A stretch of 64,000 nucleotides of DNA from Prosopocoilus inquinatus (GCA_036172665.1 CM069870.1:71114212-71178211), one strand, 5' to 3'. Shown: positions 46,438 to 59,062, counted from the first letter of the stretch. Notes: a model not told the origin generated them from the sequence alone. Numbers and translations: made by a program.

Positions 46438-47930
46438 ATGCACAAGAACACTGTGAATAAAATCGTCGTTGATAACATCGAAGACGGCGAGACCGTCCAT
46501 CATTCGTTCCTGTTGCTTAAAATAACAGTCTCCCACTCTGACTGCGCTGATGACTCGGACTGCGCTGATGACTCGAACAACAAACACCCGCTGAAAGTTT
46601 TCATTGAAAATGGCGCACGTTTCGAGCCGACGACACTCGACAAGACCCACTACAAATGCCTGGTGGAATTGAAACCCAACGAGAATCGCATTCGTTTGGG
46701 CTACTGCTGCCTTCACGCCGGCCTTAACATCAAGTACTCGAGGCGAGAGACGAATTTCGAAGTCGTCCCCCTCTACGTAATCAACGAAGGCCACGATGGT
46801 AAATTCCAAGCGCCTGAAACGCAAGCCAACACGGTGGAGAGTGCGCGAGCCCGCATCCTGACGGGTTGCAAGCTACTTCAGTGTTTCATTGCGGAGAAAT
46901 TGGCCAACAGGAAGACCTTCCAAATTAAATCAGACGAGTGCGTGGTGTTCAAGAGCAAGCTGCAATGGCAAACCGCCCTTGACATGGCCCCCAATGAACT
47001 ATGGGCGAGCTTGGGGAGGGAAATCATGCAGTCGGGAATCGGGTGTGAAACGAAAAAGTATTTGGGCTTCCTCGCCTGCACGAGATACAATGGAAGTAAG
47101 CACGGCAGGCAGATTGAAACGCATGATGAGATTGTGAGTTCGACCGAGGGTTACGTAGCTTTGGGTGGGGGTGGTTTGGCCCTGCTCGGGACGGCTTGCC
47201 TCTATACATGGCCGGAAAGTGTGCACGAAGTTGCCAAGCGATTTGATGACGGTGCTTTAGTCGATAGGACGAAGTTCATGGATGATAGTTGCTATAGGTA
47301 ATGCCAAGGGAGGAAAATTTGGTTTGTTCAGTTTGGTTTCAATTCGGATGGAATTTTAGGGGGACGCTCGGAGCATGCTTTTCAACTACTTTAGGCTCGG
47401 CCTTGCACGAGTTATGCCACACATTTGATTTGGGGCACACCGAGGATGGGGTTATGGGGCGCGGATTCGATGACATCAGCGAGTTCTTTGTTAGTTCCTG
47501 CCCCCCTCAAGCGAAAACAAAGCAGAATCCCACCTTTAACAACAATAATATTAATAATAATGTGATATTCAAGGCTGATGATGGAATTTATTTTACTGGG
47601 AGCAGCGCAGCGCTTCTTTACTATCACAAGTAAGTCCTGTTCGTGTGTTGTCGTGTTGTTGGTATTACTGTGTTTTCTGGCAGATTTTTCAATAATTTCC
47701 GCGTCAAGAAGATCACGCTCGCCTTCAATAGTAAATCAAAGTTATTGAAGTCGACTGCCGGAATACGCATCATAGAAATCAGAGATGAAGTTCACGAGAC
47801 TGTGATAGAAAACTGGGTCTTCCCCGGAAGAATCTTGAGGTTCTCTTTTCAGATTCCAGATTGCTTTAATGTCGGCTTCGTTCTCGTAGTCGAAGACAAC
47901 GCAGGAAATATTATAAAATGCAGCTTGTAA
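46438..47930 (+). CDS. Putative zinc metallopeptidase (PF12044-like), 3 coding exons
   Basis: Coding exons are 46438-47297, 47360-47629 and 47684-47930. Introns of 62 and 54 nt have donors GTAATG and GTAAGT and acceptors TTTTAG and TGGCAG. All joints keep frame, giving 458 aa. The hallmark is HELCHTFDLGH (residues 303-313), an HExxHxxxxxH zinc site split from the N-terminal half by intron 1. This matches the poorly studied putative metalloproteinase family that includes yeast YIL108W (Pfam Metallopep). The flanking text (ATTLGSALHEL-like context, then a D-D-I-x-E-F-F stretch) and the length of about 450 aa fit. There is no signal peptide, so a cytosolic role is likely. The N-terminus has an 18-nt tandem duplication (DCADDS twice). 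A TGA lies in frame upstream of the chosen ATG. It converges on the VPS9-domain gene 84 bp away. Confidence 0.82.
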
Positions 47931-47978
47931 TTGTTTTTTTTTTTTTAAGATTTTTTTTAAGTGTTGTTGCAAATTTTG

Positions 47979-48001
47979 TTTATTACAATAACAATAATAA
48001 A
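47979..48001. terminator. Interleaved poly(A) signals of two convergent genes
   Basis: AATAAA on the plus strand at 47996-48001 serves the metallopeptidase. TTTATT at 47979-47984 is AATAAA on the minus strand, 31 nt past the stop of the VPS9-domain gene. The two 3' ends therefore overlap. Confidence 0.6.
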
Positions 48002-48014
48002 TCAAAGTGCAAAG

Positions 48015-49419
48015 TCAGGTGATGTTTGTGAAAGTCGAGGCGTAAATAAGATCCGACACTCTCTCCATGTGTTGGTCGAGGAGGGTCAAGTTCTCCTCTT
48101 GCTTCTTCCGCTTCATCTCCAGCTCAGCCATGATTTTCATCACCTTGCTCAGGTCCAAGTCCCTGCAGACCTTTTCGCAGCCGGGCTGGAGGTTCTCCTC
48201 TGATACCGTGCATATTCTGTCTATCGTGCTTTTGAATACAGAGATGGTGGTCCTGCAAGACGTTGATGCATTAAAAACGGAGGTCTTTCTGCTTGTCCAG
48301 TCACTCACCTAACGCTCTCTGATTCTTGCAGCTTCCATAAGAAATTCTCTATGTAGTACATGTTGCTGGGCAGGTGGAGGACTTTCGCTCTCACTATGAC
48401 CGTCATTAAAACCGGGATAATATCGTAGTTTTCGATGATTGGAATTTCGTTGTCTTTGTCTGGGAAATAAAATAAAATTTTGTTTAAAGGTGTATTGAAG
48501 GTGTACATACAATCACAATTGGTGTTAAATGTTGGAAACTTTTGGCCATGAAATCAAAATCTTTTTTTTTTTACCTAGAAACCAACGCAACAAGTTTTTC
48601 ACATATTTACCTCCAGACCTGGAAATAATCTCAATAATAGCGCATTTGAGTTCGGCAAAGACCAAATCGTAGGTCGTGCACAAACAGTGAACCTTCTCGG
48701 CTGGACTCTTCTTCCCATCCAGGCTCGCCAACTCGACCACCTCAAAATACACTTTGAATTAAGTACGATTTCACTTGGAGGAGGAACTCACCGCTGCCAG
48801 TAAAGGTATCGCATAGTCATCGGGGGCACCAAACTGCTCCGCAGTGATCTTGTTATCGCTCAAGTCCTTGCACTTGTAATAGAAATATTCGTCCTCGTCG
48901 CTGTGCTGATAATAAATTAGGGGGACTACGTAATCGTGGAGTTTATTTAGTATTATGCTGAAATCAAATTATTATTATTAGTATCAAGGTCGCCATTAAA
49001 TTAAAAATTTAAAATAAATAAAACTGTGACACATTTCAACAATTTAAATACTTAGTAAATGGCCCCATTGCTGTTGGGTACTTTTTTTATAATAATAATG
49101 AGTGTAATACCTACCATTCCACGGCAACTTGGAGGAATTCCTGCAGCTTTGCGTCCCTGCACCTCAGAGCGAGCTCTCGGAAGGCCCGATTAACTTTATC
49201 TTGAACATCTGCGGAGATGTCCTCGAACTTGGTCCACTTGTCTGGCCACTTGTGCAGGAACTCGTCCAGGAAGTCGCCGTCCACCCCGCAAAACTTGCGC
49301 AGGAAATCCCCGGCCCTAAACCGAACGCAACAGAAGCCCGGAAAAAATCAGAAAATTTTGTTTTCAGTCCGCACTCACTTTTCCAAATTTGCGACGTCCA
49401 TCAAGCTCTGCACTTCCAT
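48015..49419 (-). CDS. VPS9-domain protein (probable Rab5-family GEF), 6 exons
   Basis: Exons on the minus strand are 49419-49379, 49315-49115, 48957-48792, 48740-48611, 48459-48309 and 48252-48015. All introns are GT-AG (51-157 nt), every joint keeps frame, and the product is 308 aa. Residues around 145-215 fit a VPS9 domain: SPAEKVHCLCTTYDLV, then ENYDIIPVLMTVIVRAK and NMYYIENFL, which match the family's 'tP.dKl.ci' and 'aDdLlPvl.yvii.a...l.s...yi..f' pattern. VPS9 domains activate Rab5-like GTPases on endosomes. The C-terminal 60 residues are rich in K and E (KRKKQEENL) and look like a coiled coil. No ankyrin or SH2 part is present, so I cannot assign an orthologue. It shares a 294-bp divergent promoter with TMEM17. 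Confidence 0.72.
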
Positions 49420-49713
49420 GGTGATGCCTCGGACATAATTATTATTATCGATATCTTATCTTATCAGTTTATCTCTCGCATTGTTTAGATGCACGACGTT
49501 TTTCTTTTTCTTTTTTTTTAATTTTTAATGTTTGCATAAATCGGAATAGAACTGAACGAGGTAAGTTCGCGCAAAATAAATGAGTGGTGGGAATAGGGGG
49601 TAAAGGAACGTTGCCAGGGAGACCCGCGTAAACACAATTGAATTGAAATCGATTTTCGCTGTTAACGACCACCGGAAAGGTTCATTATTCTTGTTGACAT
49701 CCACCTTGGTGGA
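49420..49713. promoter_or_regulatory. Divergent promoter between VPS9-domain gene and TMEM17
   Basis: The two start codons are 294 bp apart on opposite strands. The region holds a T-run and AT-rich DNA but no TATA box at an obvious position. Its role is inferred from geometry only. Confidence 0.5.
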
Positions 49714-52700
49714 ATGGATTGGAAGGAAACCGTCACGTCTCTGAGCGACAGGGTCTTCCCCGGCTTGTCTCATAAAATAGACGACAAGGACAAGATAATG
49801 GGTATGTCGTTTTTGGATGCTTTTCAAGTTTGTCAATTGCTAACTTTTATTAATGACAATGGAGTGTTTTTACCTGATGTTTGAATGATTCCGTACAGGG
49901 TGTTCTTTTACTGTGTGCAAATAAGAAAACCTCAGTATAAGTACACGAAATGCTACCTTCTCCGGGTATTTTTTGGTGGCTACCGTATCATAGTCAAAAT
50001 ATTTCGAAAGTAGCACTTGTTTGGAACTGTTGAAATGTCCGAGAAAAAAAATATTTGTTCAACGACGCCTTCTTCTTGGTATGAACACGCCCACCGACAC
50101 TGCACTCGATCTTCAACGCAGCGTTTCGTAATTATAATCACTGATATCGTCTATTAATTATTTTATTTAAAATTTTAATTCACTGACGGCCGGTTTCACA
50201 ATCGAACAAAAATAGACTTTAAATTAAAGTCACAGTCAGATGTCAAAACTATTGTATAAACATATTTGTTTACACATCAGAATGTGACTTTTATTTACAT
50301 CGATTGCGAAACCGGCCCCGAGCGAAGTAATATTACATTTATTTATTTTACGATGTCAACTAACGATGAATAAAACCGAAACTTTATGCACCAATTAGGC
50401 AAGCGCGTTAAAAATGTTCTTCCTTCTCCCTTTTACATAAATCAACTTTTGCTATAATCTCTCTGCTAGCTATGAAAGTGTTACTACTTACAGTCCATGG
50501 AAAAAAAGTAAATGTCGTCAAATTTTGATAAGTCTATCAAAAATACATATGAAATGAGAAATTACAGTTTGTTTGTACTTCGCGTTTAATTTGTTCGGCA
50601 ACTATGAACTGCAGCTTCTTGATTTGCACTAATTTTTAATTTAAAATTACTTAAACTTGTAATTACCTGGAGTGAACTTACATTTATTTATTTTAATAAA
50701 TCCAGGCACATCGTAAACGTTTTGATTGACCAGCTGACCGGGCGGCTGATTTACATCGTCCGTTCAAATGAAATATTGACCCTGACCTATCTTCGGCTTC
50801 GGATCATAATCGAAGAGGCGGCCGCGTTCCACTTTCAGCTATGCCAGCAGTTCTCAAACGGTTTAGTGAAAATCTGCCGCTGCATTTTTCTCGAAAACTA
50901 TTAAATTTTTGTTAAGAACATACGAGTTCAATCGTCGCCATTTATGATGATATATTACAGGTTTAAATATTTGCACACAGTACACTGTATCCCAGATAAT
51001 TTTTCCAGTATGGAATCTCGCTTATTATAAGAGACACGAGTTCGGTTAAATTGGAGGAATTATTCGTAAGCATTTGAGGACTTATAAACCGCCTGGAAGT
51101 TGTGAAAATTACATAGGGTTCAGAAGTTATAGCAAAAAGAAAAGAATTCCAATTTCCTTTTTTTCTGTAATAACTTTCTTGTGGTAATGGATACTGTATT
51201 TCTGTTTGCACTTTCTTAAGACACTTCTTGACGTAGAATTTAAACATCTTTTCAGTTTTTATTTTTACCTTTCTGTTTTTGAGTTTTTAATTCTAAGTTC
51301 AAATTTTCTTATGGCGCCTCAAATAGACTGTGACATTTTTTAATATATTGTAATGTACTTGTCTTTTACTGTTCGGCTGAAGTTCAACGTAAGCGAGTCA
51401 CTAAATTACTTTAACGCTTTCTTTATTACAAAAACAGTTATTACCAAAAAAATCATAAAGAACGTTAATTTTAAAACTTGACACTTCTCTGTTTTTTTTT
51501 TATTATCTCCTGGCCAGCCACTACTTTTGTTACAATATTTTTACTTTCCCTTTGATTTGATATACCTAACATACGTGATATGTATTTATTTTCAGAAATA
51601 AGTAAGAAAATTGTGTTTCCGTAAATAAACCAAGAAAATCAATAAATTTGAAGTTATGCCGCCAACTGTACTAACGGGTGTTTATGGTTGCCCATCCGTT
51701 AGGTGTTGCCATGAAAATTCCACTACCGTGAGATCCTAAATTCTTGCCAAAAAAGAAATTGTGTTATTACCGCCTTTGGTGTAGGCAACCACATGAACTG
51801 CCGAATTCGTTGGTTTGCCTACACGAGATGCGGTAAACCCACTTTTTTTGGCAAGAATTTCTTAAGTGTTTAAACAATTTTCCCATTCTTTCCAATTTCA
51901 AAAATAATCACACAAAAAATTACAGATTTATTTAGTATTTTTACCTTCCTTAATTGAAAAAGTTATCGAATCACCTTTAACAGGGCCGAAAAAAAAATAA
52001 AACAAATTCACACAGTTGTGTCAAAAAATAATGTGCATCCTTTATAAGCTGACGTTAGTCTTTATAAACTACGACATTAATAAATAATTAATTAATAAAA
52101 AGTTAATTTTGATAAATTTTTGCTAAACTTTGAACCGGTTTAAATGATTGCCGCCGGAATTACTCTCACCTTAAAAAATAACCATCGTAGGGAAATTACG
52201 AATGTGATTTTAGAGTCAGACATTGTTGCCAACAGTGGCAATTTATTATTGTTTTTCGCAACCGTCTGGCCTTTCTTTTTTTTTCTGCAATGGCGACTGG
52301 TGACCAAAATGGGCGGATTAAACTTCATTTGTTTGCGATTGACAAATCCTAGAGTACGGAAAATTTAAGTTTGGTTTCTCTTAATTTTTTCTGCAATTTT
52401 TAATTTTTACTTGTGTTAAGTGAAGTTAGGTTTATATCAGTTGGATTGGATTGATCTTGACGTTAGTTGAACTTCATTTTAGTTGATTTTTAATTAAAAA
52501 AAACTATACTTTTATTTTTTCTTGTAATTTTTAATCTTTTACTTGTGCTAGATGTTAGAAGTTAGGTTGAGGTCAGTTGGTTTGGATTGACCTTGAGATT
52601 TGTAGAGCTTGACATCTATGCATAAATTTGTTTTAATTTTTGACTTGTGTAGAATGGAGTGCAATATATTTAAGTTGGGTTAGTTCATTTGACCGTGAAA

Positions 52701-55323
52701 TTTGTTAAGGATCATTTTAATTTGTTTTAAATTTTGTACTAGGATTGAATGGGTTGGGTTAACATCGAAAAAACATTTTCCTTTCATTTTTTCCTTCAAT
52801 TTTCTTATAGTTTTTTGATTCTTTATTTTTTTGCTTGGGTCGAATAGAATCGAGGTTAGTTGTTGAGTCGATTTTGGATGACCTTGACAGTTTGTTTTTT
52901 CTAACATTTTTTTAATTTTAATTTTTTTGCATTTTAAATGTTTTGCTTCAATTGAATACAGTTAGGTTCAGTTCAGTTCAGTTCAGTTCATTTCAGTTCA
53001 GTTCAGTTCAGTTCAATTGAGTTGACCTTGAGATTTGTTAAGCTTTTTAACGTTTATTTACATTTAATTTTTTTAATATCTCTCCTCCTTAATTTTTTAC
53101 TTGGGTTGAGTGAAGTTAGATTGAGTGGACATTAATGTTTATTTTAAAAAAATGTCTACTTTAAATCTTTTTATTTTAATAATCGTTGTTTTTTTTTTAT
53201 TTTTAATTTTTTGCTTACGTTCAATAAGGTTGAGTCTAGTTTTTGCACCGAGTTTGGTTGACCGTAAAATTGTTCGAACTGCGCTTTAATCGTTTTTCAA
53301 TTAACACATTTTGAGGCCCCTCTTGCATGGGCACCCTCACGCCTTGCTTACCGCAAAGGAATTGTTTCTCTTTATTAAAAGCGTGATAAACTTGTTTGCG
53401 ATTAGTCCAGATGATGCAGTTTTTCTAATTTTTCTTAATATTTATTAATATCATTTTAAAAGCAACTTACTATTTTCTTTCTTAATTAAAAAAAAAAACA
53501 AACTTCTGGCAGGGTAAAAAAGTAAAACTAATTTACTAAAATTTTACATTAATGCAGAACATTATTATAAAATTAAAAATAATTAATAGGAGTAGTAAAT
53601 AAAATGTTAAAATTAAAATAATTGTTGAAAATATGAAGAAGAAAGAATATTGCACGGAACAAATATGTTGCCCCTCGATTTCTTTTTTTTTTAATGAGGC
53701 GTGGATTTTATAAATTTCCATTCAAGGTTGGCCGTGGAAAAATAGTTGAAGTTTGAACTGTTTTGCTGCGTCAAAAGTTGCTTTTTGATATCGCTAGTAA
53801 AACAGTTTCACCAACCCTGCAGGGTTCCCAATTTATTTTTATTGGAAAGCATTCGCTGGCTTTCCATCAAAAAAACTTTCACTAGTGTCTGCGATTATCG
53901 AACTTTCATTTTAAAATTTTTAAACGTCCTTTTCCTCATTTCATAAATAGTAAACGTGTTTACAAAAATTGATAATTTATTAATTTTTTTGTATTACCGC
54001 GTGTATTATGAACAGAATTGTTGAATTGAAATTTTAAACAATTACTTTTCGTAACATGCCGGTTAGTTTAAAAAAAAGTATTCCCAATAAATTAATTTTT
54101 CAAGAAAACGGGAAGTCTGTAGTATAGGCAACCCTACTAACAGTCGTTTACGTGGTTGCCTACATTGAAGGCCTCATATATATTTTTCTGTGTTAAAAAT
54201 GCAATAAACTTCGCCACAATTCACTTAGATGAAGCAATTCTGCCATTTTTTTAAATATTTCAGACAATTTTCCGCTTTTTTCCAAATTTAGAAAAGAAAT
54301 TGTATTCAAATGTTAAGTTCTTCAATTAATTGCAATGAAACCAACAAATTCCCTCACGTTGTGAACCTTTACTCAATTCCTGGACTTTTCCTGGTGAGTG
54401 GGAACCCTACAAAACAATATTCTGTCCCTCCTGAACTTTCCAAAAAGGCTAAATTTCCTGCTCACTGATGCTTTATGCTGCTGCAAGAAAATGTAAAATT
54501 CTCGTGACGTTTCTATTTTCAAATTGGAAATTTTCAGTATTTGACAAGTACAAGTATTATTGATCTGCCGTTTTAACTTATCAAAAAATACATCAAATGA
54601 ACCCAAAAATTTTTAATTTGAAACTGTAAACGTCACAAGAGTTTTGCAAACGGGTAATATTTGTTTTCGTTGCGCTGCAAATTTTAATAATCTTTGATTT
54701 TAGAGACCGAAGTAATGAGCAACCTTCCCCTGCAGATGTCCTTGTATTTCAATGTCGTGTTCTCCCCAATTTGGTTACTCACCACTGCCCTATACATCTA
54801 CGATAAGGTAGTCCACTAAAATAAACGCTTTTCTTTTTTATTTAATTACAAAATAATGTTCTGAATAGTATAGTGGTTTTAATGAACTGTACAAGTTCGT
54901 TTTGGTTACGACCATAACCGGCGTACTTCTCATCGAAGCCGTCAGACTCTACTTGGGGTACGCAGGAAATCTAGGTGATAAGGTTTGTGTTTATTTTTTA
55001 CATTCGCATACACACAAAAAGTGACGTGTCTGTTATCATAATGCCTATAGATTCCAGAGTTGGCCGGATTTTGGATGCTCTCGGTTCTGCTGCAGTTCCC
55101 CCTGCAGGGATTTCTGTTGTTGAATCCGCACTTTGAGCTGCGCATCACCGAGTACGTCATTCAGTCAGTCATGCTCGTTCTCTTGGCAACGCAGCTGGCT
55201 TCTGGATACAGCGCTCTTAAGCACACAGCGACGAAACAGGCCGCTTACTTTCGCATAATGAAACTTCGAAGCGAATGTAGGGCCAGAAACACGCAGCAGG
55301 ATTTATACAAAGTGTACAATTGA
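49714..55323 (+). CDS. Tmem17: Transmembrane protein 17 (ciliary transition-zone protein)
   Basis: Coding exons are 49714-49801, 54704-54807, 54869-54982 and 55051-55323, with GT-AG joints in frame, giving 192 aa (vertebrate TMEM17 is about 198). Strong family matches are SNLPLQMSLYFNV, EAxRLYLGYxGNL, and PELAGFW followed by LLQ-PL. Four membrane segments lie at about residues 43-62, 72-95, 107-127 and 136-158. The C-terminal tail is basic and helical. TMEM17 is a subunit of the MKS module at the transition zone of cilia, which controls membrane-protein entry; in insects this concerns sensory neurons and sperm. The first intron is 4902 bp and is full of repeats (a MITE at 50188 and an AT block at 52.4-53.3 kb). 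The other introns are 61 and 68 nt. Confidence 0.9.
50188..50317. mobile_element. 130-bp palindromic MITE in TMEM17 intron 1
   Basis: The left end 'ggccggtttcacaatcga' pairs with the right end 'tcgattgcgaaaccggcc'. The interior 'aaattaaagtcacagtcaga' pairs with 'cagaatgtgactttta'. The same GGCC-ended family occurs at 12.5 and 34.0 kb. Confidence 0.8.
52000..52075. repeat. Dispersed repeat fragment (copy 2 of 3)
   Basis: 'aaacaaattcacacagttgt' followed by 'aaaataatgtgcatc' and 'ataagctgacgttagt' matches parts of 42640-42715 and 59900-59965. Confidence 0.6.
52380..53290. repeat. AT-rich GGTTGA/TTTTAATTTT repeat block 4 with a GTTCA microsatellite
   Basis: Same family as the other three blocks, here inside TMEM17 intron 1. 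Perfect TGACCTTGA occurs at 52588, 52879 and 53023. A (GTTCA)n run spans about 52967-53014. Confidence 0.75.
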
Positions 55324-55402
55324 AGAGACTGTGTGTAGATTGTTTTTAATGAAAAGTTAATTGTATGTACAAATGGCCGTTATTCATAAAAAGGATGACT
55401 AG

Positions 55403-56699
55403 CTATACTTTCGCATGGTTTTCCAGGTTGTGTTCGTCGTAAAACGTGATTAAAAGTTGCACGCAGATGAGCAAGTTCGTTTTGAACACTCTTATGTCTT
55501 GCAGCACGACCTCGTCCTTGCTGGTTGCCCCGCAGGAAAGTATTCGGAATAATTCTTTGCGAGTCGGGGCAAAACGACACATGACCTGGAATTTTAATAA
55601 ATTAAAAAATTCGCCGACGGCGAAAAAAAAAATATTCAAATGAGAACAATAATAAAAATCCGATGACCTTGTGAAATATTAATAACTGAGAATAAATTAT
55701 ATTTTATTATTATTGCTCCCTCAGAATATTATTAATTTCTTATTACTGCTTCCAGCAAAACACTTTTTAAACTGATTTTTATGATCCTCCAATCACTGAT
55801 GCAAGATGATTACTAACAGTAACTTATTTGTGATATTTTTTTTTTTTTTTCGTTTCAACCGATAAGAAAAGTTTCACAAATTCTTACATGAAACAACTGT
55901 ACTCCCATCCAACCGTGGTAGCGTTCTAAAACCTCTTGGTACGCGGTCCTAAAGAACGGCCTCAGATCTTGCTTATCACCTCCAGCATCGGCATCCTCAA
56001 TGATACACTCAAAAAGCCTTGCAATGAAATGCAACCCCCTTGAAAGTTAAATCGACATAAGTGCTAGCGATTATACGTTTGATTTGGTGTAGGAAACTGC
56101 ACCTTCGCAGCCACTGCAAAGCATCAGTTGCGAGATTGCCCCCTTCTGCTTTCTCAGCCAAGATCATGTCATCGATAAATTCATGAGCCCCTTCGTCACT
56201 CGAGTATTTATTACTGATTTTCTGCCAAGAATTTCAATGGTAATGACTCTTAGTAAGTGCAAAATGAATACTCACGGTGATGTTTCCGGTCATGTCGTAC
56301 TTTAAGGGGGCAAACACTTTGCCCATTCTTTCTACAAGCAAAGCAAGAAACTATTAGTTTAAAATCTTGACAACTAACGAGTTCAGTCTTCAGAGACTGC
56401 AGCTGTGTAGATATTATTTGTTGAAACAGAACTTTAACACCGGAGATTTCTTGAAAGAGAACTCAAAGGCAGGAGATTTCTTGAAAGAAAACTCCGACAT
56501 AAGTTAGAAAGACGAGTTTCACGTTATTAAATGATTTAATACCGAATATGCCGACGATCCATTTCGAGTCGTCCAGAAACTGGCGCGTGTTTATCTTGTT
56601 TGAATCCTGCCTACACCCGAATTTGAGCTCGACATCCAAAAATCTTGTCGAGTTTTCTCCTCCTGCTGCTGCTTGATGGCCCCCTTTCGAATCTGACAT
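55403..56699 (-). CDS. Gltp: Glycolipid transfer protein, 5 exons
   Basis: Exons on the minus strand are 56699-56543, 56331-56276, 56221-56103, 56038-55888 and 55585-55403. Splice joints are GT-AG and in frame; the product is 221 aa (family usually about 209). All key residues of the GLTP fold's glycolipid headgroup site are present with correct spacing: D65, N69 and K72 in YDMTGNITK, W108 in LQWLRRGL, and H152 in YHGWM. The sequence MGKVFAPLKYD is also typical. GLTP carries glycosphingolipids between membranes in the cytosol. The N-terminal ~20 residues are polar with an Ala/Gly run and probably disordered. It converges on TMEM17 (79 bp between stops) and is divergent from a possible exon near 57.2 kb. 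Confidence 0.9.
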
Positions 56700-57154
56700 T
56701 TATAATAAACAAGTTATGTCACGCCACTGTAATAAAATGAGCTCATGTTAGAGATAAAACGTGACCTCAGAGTGGTGTGGGAATCGCTTATGAATGAATC
56801 AGCTTATTCTGAATCGATAAGCCCTTTATTAAAAGAGCGCGTCAGAGACTTTGAGGTTATGTTGCCCAAACAGCGGTGCAGGCACAAATAATTTGCGGCT
56901 CACCTTAATCACGGTGTTTCTCAAGATCATTTTCGCTCGACTTGTATTTTTAATGCATTAAATAATTAGCGTTATTTCCTATTATGCAAAAAAAATAATT
57001 ACTTGGAAGCAAAGAAAAACCAGTAGTACCAACTATTGTGCAATGAATTTTCTAAGTTGAAACGACTTGGACGTATTTTTGTTTTCCAGTTAATTTTCGT
57101 TTTTTCTGTAACAATAAAGCACGTGAAATTAACGTTATTCAACACAACTTTGAC
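56700..57154. promoter_or_regulatory. Upstream region of Gltp
   Basis: 455 bp between the Gltp start and the possible exon on the plus strand. It contains no convincing frame. A promoter role is inferred from position. Confidence 0.35.
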
Positions 57155-57568
57155 ACCGTGTTTGATGTTTCTGTGATCGTGATTATTTTCAGTAGTCGTG
57201 TCGCGAGCAAAAAATTAAGTTGGTACACAGGGAAGACGCCGCGTCTGCGTCCAATCAGATCTCGTTTTTTGTGGTCGCAATGCATTGTGGTCGTTTGCAT
57301 TTCGAGTGATGAGCGCGTCGTTTTGTGTTTAGTGCTTTTTCAACGTGTATTTAAGTGTAATTAAATAAAATAAGCAAGTCTCGGTCTTCGCAATTTACGT
57401 GCCGGTTAGTTTACCAGCTTTAAAGACGTTCGCGATACGCGTAATTCGCGAACTAAGCCGATTATTTTCGTGGCTTAAAAGTGTATGTGGTGAGACGCAG
57501 CCATTTGAAGAAGCCAAACTTTACGACCGACACCACGGTGTTTACGGACTGATGCTTTATTTTTTCGA
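57155..57568 (+). other. Possible 5' exon of an unrecognised gene
   Basis: CG-richer sequence with a strong splice donor, TTCGAT|GTAAGTAG, at its right end and an open frame of about 55 codons before it (from a non-ATG start near 57399). It has no recognisable domain and no partner exon found downstream. It may be an untranslated first exon. Confidence 0.25.
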
Positions 57569-57569
57569 T

Positions 57570-59060
57570 GTAAGTAGATATTCTAAAGCGTTTTCCTCGA
57601 ATTCTTTCGTTATAAGATTGGATTAAGAGAAGAAAATAACGTAGGTTATGTTACCATAGGAATCTACTTAAGTCGAGGCGTCGTTGCTGTAACTACTACT
57701 GTTACCGCAATAAAGGTTACATTTGATTTTGATTTGACTTCGAATGTTGCTTATTTGATGTGACTTGGATTAATAAATCGTAAATATGTTACATTTTTGT
57801 CGCCCCAAGTTACTACACTTTAATAGCGTTTTCCACTGAGTGTATCTCCATCTCGGTTCAGCTTTATGTGATAAAACGAGACAGAAATGCACACTGGTGC
57901 AGCCAGCGAAGACGCTATAAGATGTACCATGCGCTAGATGGCGCTAGTAACGTTAATAAAGGTTGAGTTGCTTTACGTCCGAATTTTCCCGGATATGTCC
58001 TGGTTTTACAGTAGTCCGGGGACGTCCGGGCGGAATTTGAGATTTTAATTGATAAGAATGATGATCAAACAGCTGAATAAAAAAAATAGGACTCTAATAA
58101 AAAAAAAAATTAACGTTGACGTCACAGCGGAAAAACAAATGCTGATCAAGAATTTTTTTTTTAAGTGCGCCTTCTTAAAATTAAAAATTTACCTGTTTCA
58201 GAATTTTGCGAAAAAAGAAAACACCTGGTGTATAAAAATAAATATTTTTTTTTTATCACAAGTGAAATACCATACCTTCAAATCACGACCTACTGGATTT
58301 CACAAGACAGACTCTCTTATCCGGCCTGCGCAGTTTGTTTATTTAGAGCAAATTTTCTCCGTTTTGGCGCTGGTTACCCAAAAAAGAAGTTTTCTGATAC
58401 TTTAACGTCACAAACATCAAATGATGCATGCATATTTATGACAGTGCGGCAGTGCCAATTAATTAAAACCACTTTGTTGCAATTAATAAATGATTTTTAT
58501 TGAAAAAAAAATATAATATAATTAAGTACGAAATTACATTGCAAAGCATCGCAAGTCAGAATCAAAATAGAAAAACGTGGTATACCACACTTGGCTCGTA
58601 TTTTAGCGATATTTATCAAACAGGGCAAGTATTTTTTTAAAGAATTACTGAATTACGTTACAGTATAGAGTTTCTCTTTGTGCCGCAACAAACAAAGAAG
58701 ACTCAAGAAGCAATTGGAGTAAGGAAAGTTAAGAATTTTTTTTTTTTTTGTACCTACCGTATAAAATTGCAGACTGCTTTTCCCCCGCTTTTTTAAGAAT
58801 CGGCGGTAATTAAATCATTTGTAGAATTAGTCCAATCGCTAAAAAACTATATCTGAACCAACCTGAGCAAAGAAACACAACTTTACTGAGCATATACGCG
58901 AAACTGTCAAAAACCGCGGAAGCTGACATCACTCAAAAATGACGTCGCGGTTATACATCCGTTTCCGGTTTTTTGGGTAAATGGCGCCATCGGAGAATTA
59001 ACACTTGAACTAGTAAATTGCCCAGGCCGTATAGAGGCGTCGTCTCGTGAAATCTAGTAG
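57570..59060. other. Intergenic; isolated AGATGGCGC motifs
   Basis: 'tagatggcgctag' (57945) and 'aatggcgccatcgg' (58980) carry the motif seen in the 13.6-15.2 kb array. The frames at 58049-58503 are A-rich and overlap one another. Confidence 0.35.
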
Positions 59061-59062
59061 GT

